Shown here piece by piece: positions 5,035 to 8,037 of a stretch of 8,037 nucleotides of DNA. The stretch is from DATESZ01 sp035283845 (lineage in GTDB: Bacteria; Desulfobacterota; Syntrophia; Syntrophales; JACQWR01), in contig DATESZ010000183.1 in the NCBI GenBank assembly GCA_035283845.1, forward strand, positions 1 through 8,037, written 5' to 3'. Below the pieces are notes generated by a model. It ran no database searches. It had not been told where the DNA came from and saw only the letters and a list, made by a program, of their open reading frames with translations. Each line of letters opens with the position of its first letter. The stretch's first letter is position 1. Both the position numbers and the translations under genes were made by a program.

Positions 5035-6135
5035 CTATCTGGCAGGTGCTATAGACGGTATTAGTGATATAAGATTCACCAGACCCATTTCTCCATATAA
5101 GATTGCTTCGGGCAGTTCTTTCCAACCCGCATTACGCCAGCGTTTACGTCTGTGCGACCATATCCGCCGTACAATCCATCGATCCAAACGGTTGAAGAGC
5201 TTGCGGACATGGGCCTTACAGTAATAATTCCCCCATCCGCGTATGACTGGGTTGATTTCCTCAATCAGTTCTTTTGTCCCTACCGGAGCCTTGCGCCGCG
5301 TTCGCTTTCGTATCTGCTCTGTGAAGTGCTTGATTGATTTCTCACGAGGATAAGCATACAGATCACCCTGCACCGCGCCGCTACGAATCTTTCCGGGTGC
5401 CAAATTGAGCTTCAGGCTCCCTCGTTTGATCTTATACCCGAGAAATTCAAACCCCTGACGCACATGCACGATGCGTGTCTTCTCACTATGAAGGGTAACT
5501 CCAAGTTTCTCCAGTATCCGTCGCGCCGCGGCTAAGGCCGATACTGCCTCTGACCGGCTCTTGCAGGTCACCAACCAATCATCAGCATATCTTGTCAATC
5601 TGTACCCCTTCTTCCTCATCTCACCGTCAAATGGAGTTAAAAGGATATTGCTCAACAGGGGTGATATTACCCCGCCCTGCGGCGTCCCCTGCTCTGTTGG
5701 AAGAATTTTACCCTCTGCGTAACATCCAGCCTTGAGTATGCCCTCTATAAGCCTGAGCACTCGTCCATCTGATACACATTGGTTTACCAAAGTCATGAGC
5801 TTTTTATGATCCACTGACCCGAAAAAATCTTTTAGATCAGCGTCCAAAATCCATTCGTGACCCTCTTGTAGCTCCCCCCAAATTTTGCGCAATGCATCCT
5901 TCGTTGATCTCCCTTTCCGATACCCGAAGTTGGCTTCATCAAATACCGGCTCGAAGATCGGCTCCAACCGGTTTAGCAACGCCTGCTGGCATACCCGTCC
6001 ATAAACAGTGGGTATCCCCAGAGGACGCAACTTCCCCGGCTGTCCTGGTTTCGGTATCATCTTCTGTCGAACAGGCAGGGGATGATATGTGCCATCCTTG
6101 AGCTCTTTACTGACGGAACTTATCCTCGTCATCAT
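5035..6135 (-). CDS. Group II intron reverse transcriptase/maturase (inner intron)
   Basis: This 366-residue intron-encoded protein assists splicing and copies the intron RNA during retrohoming. RT blocks: PVRQKMIPKPGQPGKLRPLGIPT (from 21), FGYRKGRSTKDAL (70-82), DADLKDFFGSVDH (98-110, first catalytic Asp), QGTPQGGVISPLLSN (149-163), YADD (183-186), LHSEKTRIVHV (215-225) and FEFLGYKIKRG (229-239). The maturase (GIIM/X) domain spans about 268-345 with NPVIRGWGNYY. There is no HNH endonuclease, so priming would need nicked or replicating DNA. The frame opens only at ATG 6135, with a TAA three codons upstream and a poor Shine-Dalgarno. The RT0/early RT1 region of about 50-60 residues with a GVDG-like motif, common in relatives, is missing. 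Either this lineage has a short form or the N-terminus was lost. YADD and other catalytic blocks are intact. Confidence 0.92.
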   Translation of the reverse strand: MMTRISSVSKELKDGTYHPLPVRQKMIPKPGQPGKLRPLGIPTVYGRVCQQALLNRLEPIFEPVFDEANFGYRKGRSTKDALRKIWGELQEGHEWILDADLKDFFGSVDHKKLMTLVNQCVSDGRVLRLIEGILKAGCYAEGKILPTEQGTPQGGVISPLLSNILLTPFDGEMRKKGYRLTRYADDWLVTCKSRSEAVSALAAARRILEKLGVTLHSEKTRIVHVRQGFEFLGYKIKRGSLKLNLAPGKIRSGAVQGDLYAYPREKSIKHFTEQIRKRTRRKAPVGTKELIEEINPVIRGWGNYYCKAHVRKLFNRLDRWIVRRIWSHRRKRWRNAGWKELPEAILYGEMGLVNLISLIPSIAPAR

Positions 6136-7286
6136 CCTTACTTATCTCGCTTTTCCTTTCGCTCCAACCACCCTTGTCAACCGCCTTCCCCAGATCACTC
6201 GTCTGCCGATTCCTCGGTCACACGGCTTTCACCGTCCTTCAGGTACTATTCGGTTGTCCGACTACTCACATGGCATCGTTTCCCACTTCGCTTCCACTTA
6301 TAGGGTTACTTATCCCAGTGCCACCCGGAAATCATGTGAGTCCTCCTGGGGTCACGCACTGATCTTCCATGCCGTGCCGTCCGCAAACACCTTGGTACGG
6401 TGGGTGAATGAGAACGCCTTCGCCTCCATAGTGCAGGCTCGACCTTGCCCCACCTTTGGCCGACCGGTTCGTCATAGGATGGCTCCATCGACTACGGCCC
6501 GGTATTTCTCCTCAAACCCTTCAGATTCCACCTCGCGGTGGACACCCTGTCCTCCGGTTGTCTTGCGACAGGTGCAAAAGTAGGTACTTCCCCTTGGCTG
6601 TATCCACCGTTTCCAGTTTCGTGCCCGTTTATGGTTCACCTTGTTTACTCCCCCGGCCAGCGAGGCGTTACCCCCACTTTTGGATATGGCACCCCTCATC
6701 CGAGTGCCAGAGGGACTTTAACCCTCTTGATCAGTGCGCTGCCCAGCGCACACTATGATCTGCTAAGACTTCCAGCCGCCCGTCTCGGGTTCGTTCGCTA
6801 TTCGCTGTCCTTGCCCGATACCTTGTATCGCCCGTCTTTTACGTTTGTGCTTCCCGCATTCTGCGGAACTCGTTGATGGGCGGGACATTCCCTCCAACGC
6901 CGGGATTTCGCTGCTGCCGGATCTCCTGATACCGTCTCTTTTACCCAAGGAAACATCTGGATCTCCCAAGTTCCCGAGTTACCCCCTTGAACACATGCCC
7001 TGGTCTCAGACCCCGGTGGTGACCTGATCGCTTGCCATAACGCTCTCAGGTATGCTGCCTTCCGAACACTCCACGTCGTCGGCTTTCACCCCCAGTTGCT
7101 TGGAAGCTTATCTTGTTCGTCCACAACTATACATATTTCGGGGCTCAATACACAGCCTGCATCCTCGATCCATCTGGCTTCGGACTCCCGTTTCCGGTCT
7201 TGCCCTCAGACTTCACTACTGACCTGCTGGCTAAGCTTTAATCAGGTGGGACTTGAGCCTCTCAGCTCTCACCCACTGGGTAACAC

Positions 7287-7362
7287 TAATCAATTTCCTT
7301 CCGCTTCCGCGGAATTCCCAAGACTTCGGATTTATCTTGGCACAAGGATTGAATTGTTAGGC
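7287..7362 (-). other. Start of the attC-like site of the HEPN cassette, interrupted by the outer intron
   Basis: Sixteen nt after the HEPN stop codon, the minus strand reads GCCTAAC (7362-7356), a perfect RYYYAAC core, then AATT and CAATCC. This is the same box-plus-4-nt-plus-arm layout as the 57-nt site at 1892-1948 (GGCCAAC, CAGT, CAATCC). AATTCAATCCTT can pair with AAGGAAATTGATT just before the intron, with unpaired bases between. Inner stems are CCAAGA/TCTTGG and TTCCGC-GGAA-GCGGAA. The outer group II intron starts right after the second arm, where the closing GTT box is expected. That box was not found adjacent to the intron's 3' end, so the site is incomplete. Confidence 0.58.
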
Positions 7363-7378
7363 GGCGTTTTGCTTTTGT

Positions 7379-7766
7379 TCATCTATTGAGCAGGGACTTA
7401 ATAGTACGCAAGAAACTCTCCGCAGCCTGAATCGCCCGCTCCGCTTGTGGCTGAGACACATGTGCTGTGCCCCCATAATCCCCAACATTGCGTATTTCAA
7501 AAAGCCAGTTCAAATCCTTGCCCTGTTCCTTGCTCAATTTCCCCGTCTTGACAAATCGCTGATGAATCGAAGCAATGACCCCGCTATGCTTGCTGAAATC
7601 CAAACCTCCGTTGAGCAAAACCGCTGTGGCTCCGTAAAAGGCCATAATACGCACGCGACGCTGCAAAATCGTGGTAGCCTTTGACAGCCAGGTCTTTAGC
7701 CGCTTGGATAGATTGTTCTGCTCGTTCAAGATTGGCGGCGATTTCTTGCTCGTATTCTGGCGTCAT
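7379..7766 (-). pseudogene. HEPN-domain protein, frameshifted
   Basis: Two overlapping frames together give one HEPN protein of about 128 residues. Frame 1 starts at ATG 7766 with MTPEYEQEIAANLERAEQSI and runs to FAASRAYY. Frame 2 continues with AFYGATAVLLN, HSGVIASIHQRF, LFEIRNVGDYGG and AERAIQAAES to the TGA at 7379-7381. The break lies at about 7640-7645 (TATTATGGCC on the minus strand). Relatives usually have YYAAFY here, so two bases appear to be lost (or one gained). HEPN proteins of this kind pair with minimal nucleotidyltransferases as toxin-antitoxin-like modules. The HEPN partner carries the RNase or toxic activity in some systems. The ATG overlaps the stop of the upstream nucleotidyltransferase remnant by ATGA, the usual operon coupling. 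Because both members are damaged, the module is probably dead unless the frameshift is a sequencing error. Confidence 0.85.
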
Positions 7767-7930
7767 ACCAGTATTCCTTCCCGTTTTGCGTTTCGATAGA
7801 GTTGAATACTTCCGCTCTCAAATTCATCCGGAGGAACGGGTTTGGCAGAAATAAGCTGCTCTGACTCTAATTGGATGGGATACAGCACGTCTATAACTGA
7901 GAACGGACTCGATAATTGAGGGAACGCTGG
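7763..7930 (-). pseudogene. C-terminal remnant of an MNT-type nucleotidyltransferase
   Basis: The minus-strand open frame ending with the TGA at 7765-7763 contains VIDVLYPIQLESEQLISAKP, then PDEF and LYRNAKREGILV. This resembles the end of MNT/Pol-beta-like minimal nucleotidyltransferases (EL-x-x-ISA...P...SPL-x-x-N-x-K-REG-x-V). The frame is closed upstream by a TGA at 7933-7931, has no suitable start, and the catalytic GSxxRG...DxD region is absent from the remaining 100 bases in any frame. So about the first 60 residues are missing. In intact modules this protein is the antitoxin or modifying enzyme acting on the HEPN partner encoded next to it. Recognition rests on the short C-terminal pattern plus the HEPN neighbour and the ATGA overlap. 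Confidence 0.62.
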
Positions 7931-8037
7931 TCAATCAAAATGAAGGTTTGTGGAGGGGGGGCTGTGTAGCCCCCTGGTTGGCATTAAGTAGAAACCGATC
8001 GTCCTAAGATAGCCGTCTATGATGTTTTGGTTCGACG
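7931..8037. other. Unassigned sequence with a GC hairpin
   Basis: No gene is recognisable. GGGGGCT at 7957-7963 pairs with AGCCCCC at 7968-7974 around GTGT. On the minus strand TGCCAAC then CAGG precede this stem, resembling the box-plus-4-nt-spacer start of the attC-like sites nearby, but no closing GTT box follows before the nucleotidyltransferase remnant. The last bases read GTTCGACG on the plus strand. This could be an older, decayed cassette joint. Confidence 0.3.

Larger units (their letters stand above)
4942..6751 (-). mobile_element. Inner group II intron with its own reverse transcriptase (twintron inner member)
   Basis: On the minus strand the 5' end GTGCGC at 6751 begins a perfect GTGCGC-TGGGCA-GCGCAC hairpin, followed by GAGGG-TTAAAGT-CCCTC. 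A domain III/IV-like ATAGTACC lies at 6249-6242. The RT gene lies at 6135-5035 in domain IV, a well-formed domain V at 5022-4989, and a domain VI stem GGAGGC/GCCTCC with a bulged A ends in CCCGAC at 4942. Total length is 1810 nt, normal for an ORF-bearing bacterial intron. The flanks join as GATCATAGT|ACCGATGG, restoring CATAGTACC in the outer intron, which fixes both ends. The alternative 5' end GTGTG at 6753 would not restore that sequence. All required parts look intact except a short RT N-terminus. Confidence 0.85.
4622..7286 (-). mobile_element. Outer group II intron, interrupted by the inner intron and lacking its RT gene
   Basis: The minus strand from 7286 reads GTGTTACCCAGTGGGTGAGAGC, with the 5' consensus, a basal ACCC-AGT-GGGT stem and a GAGC-TGAGAG-GCTC hairpin. 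Domain I continues through GGTAACTCGGGAACTTGG-type sequence near 6970-6990 to GGAAGTCTTAGCAGATCATAGT, ending at 6752, which resembles the end of domain III in other introns. The intron resumes at 4941 and contains an RT remnant (4829-4722), a domain V hairpin (4692-4660), a domain VI stem GGCGTCGG/CCGATGCC and a TTTACCCG end near 4622. Without the inner intron it is about 855 nt. It has no usable RT, so any mobility or splicing help would have to come from elsewhere. The 3' boundary is uncertain by 1-3 nt. Confidence 0.78.

Noticed and set aside
6753..6753. GTGTG at 6753 as the 5' end of the inner intron
   Set aside because: It fits the consensus, but would leave the outer intron with CATAACCG. 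Starting at 6751 restores CATAGTACC.
7346..7350. GTGCC at 7346 (minus strand) as the 5' end of the outer intron
   Set aside because: It is not followed by the basal stem and TGAGAG-loop hairpin seen at the start of the other introns. GTGTTACCC at 7286 has both.
6136..7370. Many open frames of 60-164 codons on both strands over this stretch
   Set aside because: They lie in the structured, non-coding domains I-III of the two group II introns. They have no ribosome-binding sites, no recognised domains and overlap each other on both strands.
7985..8015. Similarity of GTCCTAAGATAGCC to the conserved 23S rRNA segment GTCCTAAGGTAGC (I-CeuI region)
   Set aside because: The match covers only about a dozen bases, the flanks do not match and no other rRNA sequence is nearby. 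Treated as coincidence.
1..8037. CRISPR array, tRNA or rRNA genes
   Set aside because: No regularly spaced direct repeats, cloverleaf-forming sequence or extended rRNA similarity was seen on either strand.

Overview
This window reads as a piece of a chromosomal or superintegron-like gene-cassette array. All genes lie on the minus strand, and mobile elements have broken the array up at or near the cassette joints. Read 5'->3' on the minus strand (from high to low coordinates), the order is: a truncated MNT nucleotidyltransferase tail plus a frameshifted HEPN gene (7930-7379); the start of an attC-like site (7362-7287); a group II intron with a second group II intron nested in it (7286-4622); a short array remnant and an IS1182-family element (4578-2704); a BrnT-like toxin/ribbon-helix-helix antitoxin pair (2504-1952); a 57-nt attC-like site (1948-1892); a gene-less mini-cassette ending in a 140-nt attC-like site (1874-1735); an EFR1-type flavodoxin-ferredoxin gene (1699-863); a second 57-nt attC-like site split by a 140-bp group II intron remnant in the opposite orientation (766-570); a SnoaL-like gene (552-49); and the 5' end of a fourth group II intron (121 to beyond the window edge).

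The integron reading is not based on an integrase, which is not in the window. It rests on architecture. The TA operon is bracketed by GTTGGCC/GGCCAAC. The EFR1 gene is bracketed by a perfect 12-bp inverted repeat beginning GTTATAT. Each gene or operon ends shortly before an RYYYAAC-like box. Two sites have the same 57-nt layout: 7-nt box, 4-nt spacer, imperfect arms with an unpaired C, 14-nt loop, then a GTT box. The EFR1 attC becomes a 57-nt site only after the 140-bp insert is removed exactly. The cores depart from strict RYYYAAC/GTTRRRY (for example GTTCGCG, GTTGGCC), so a calculated attC model search is needed.

The clearest single structure is the twintron. Two intron 5' ends (7286 and 6751), two domain V hairpins (5022-4989 and 4692-4660) and two domain VI/3' ends (4942 and about 4622) are visible in nested order. 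Removing the inner intron (6751-4942) restores CATAGTACC, a sequence known from the domain III/IV junction of group II introns, in the outer intron. The inner intron carries a reverse transcriptase/maturase with an intact YADD and domain V. The outer intron has lost nearly its whole RT gene (only about 20 codons of the family N-terminus remain) and has an altered domain V.

Organism: an anaerobe is suggested by the EFR1 protein. The MNT-HEPN and BrnT modules, abundant group II introns, moderate base composition and a GGGGACAGATTTATT motif that I associate from memory with Deltaproteobacteria/Desulfobacterota genomes fit such a host, but the assignment is tentative. The genes do not form a pathway. 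They look like independently acquired cassettes, several now damaged.
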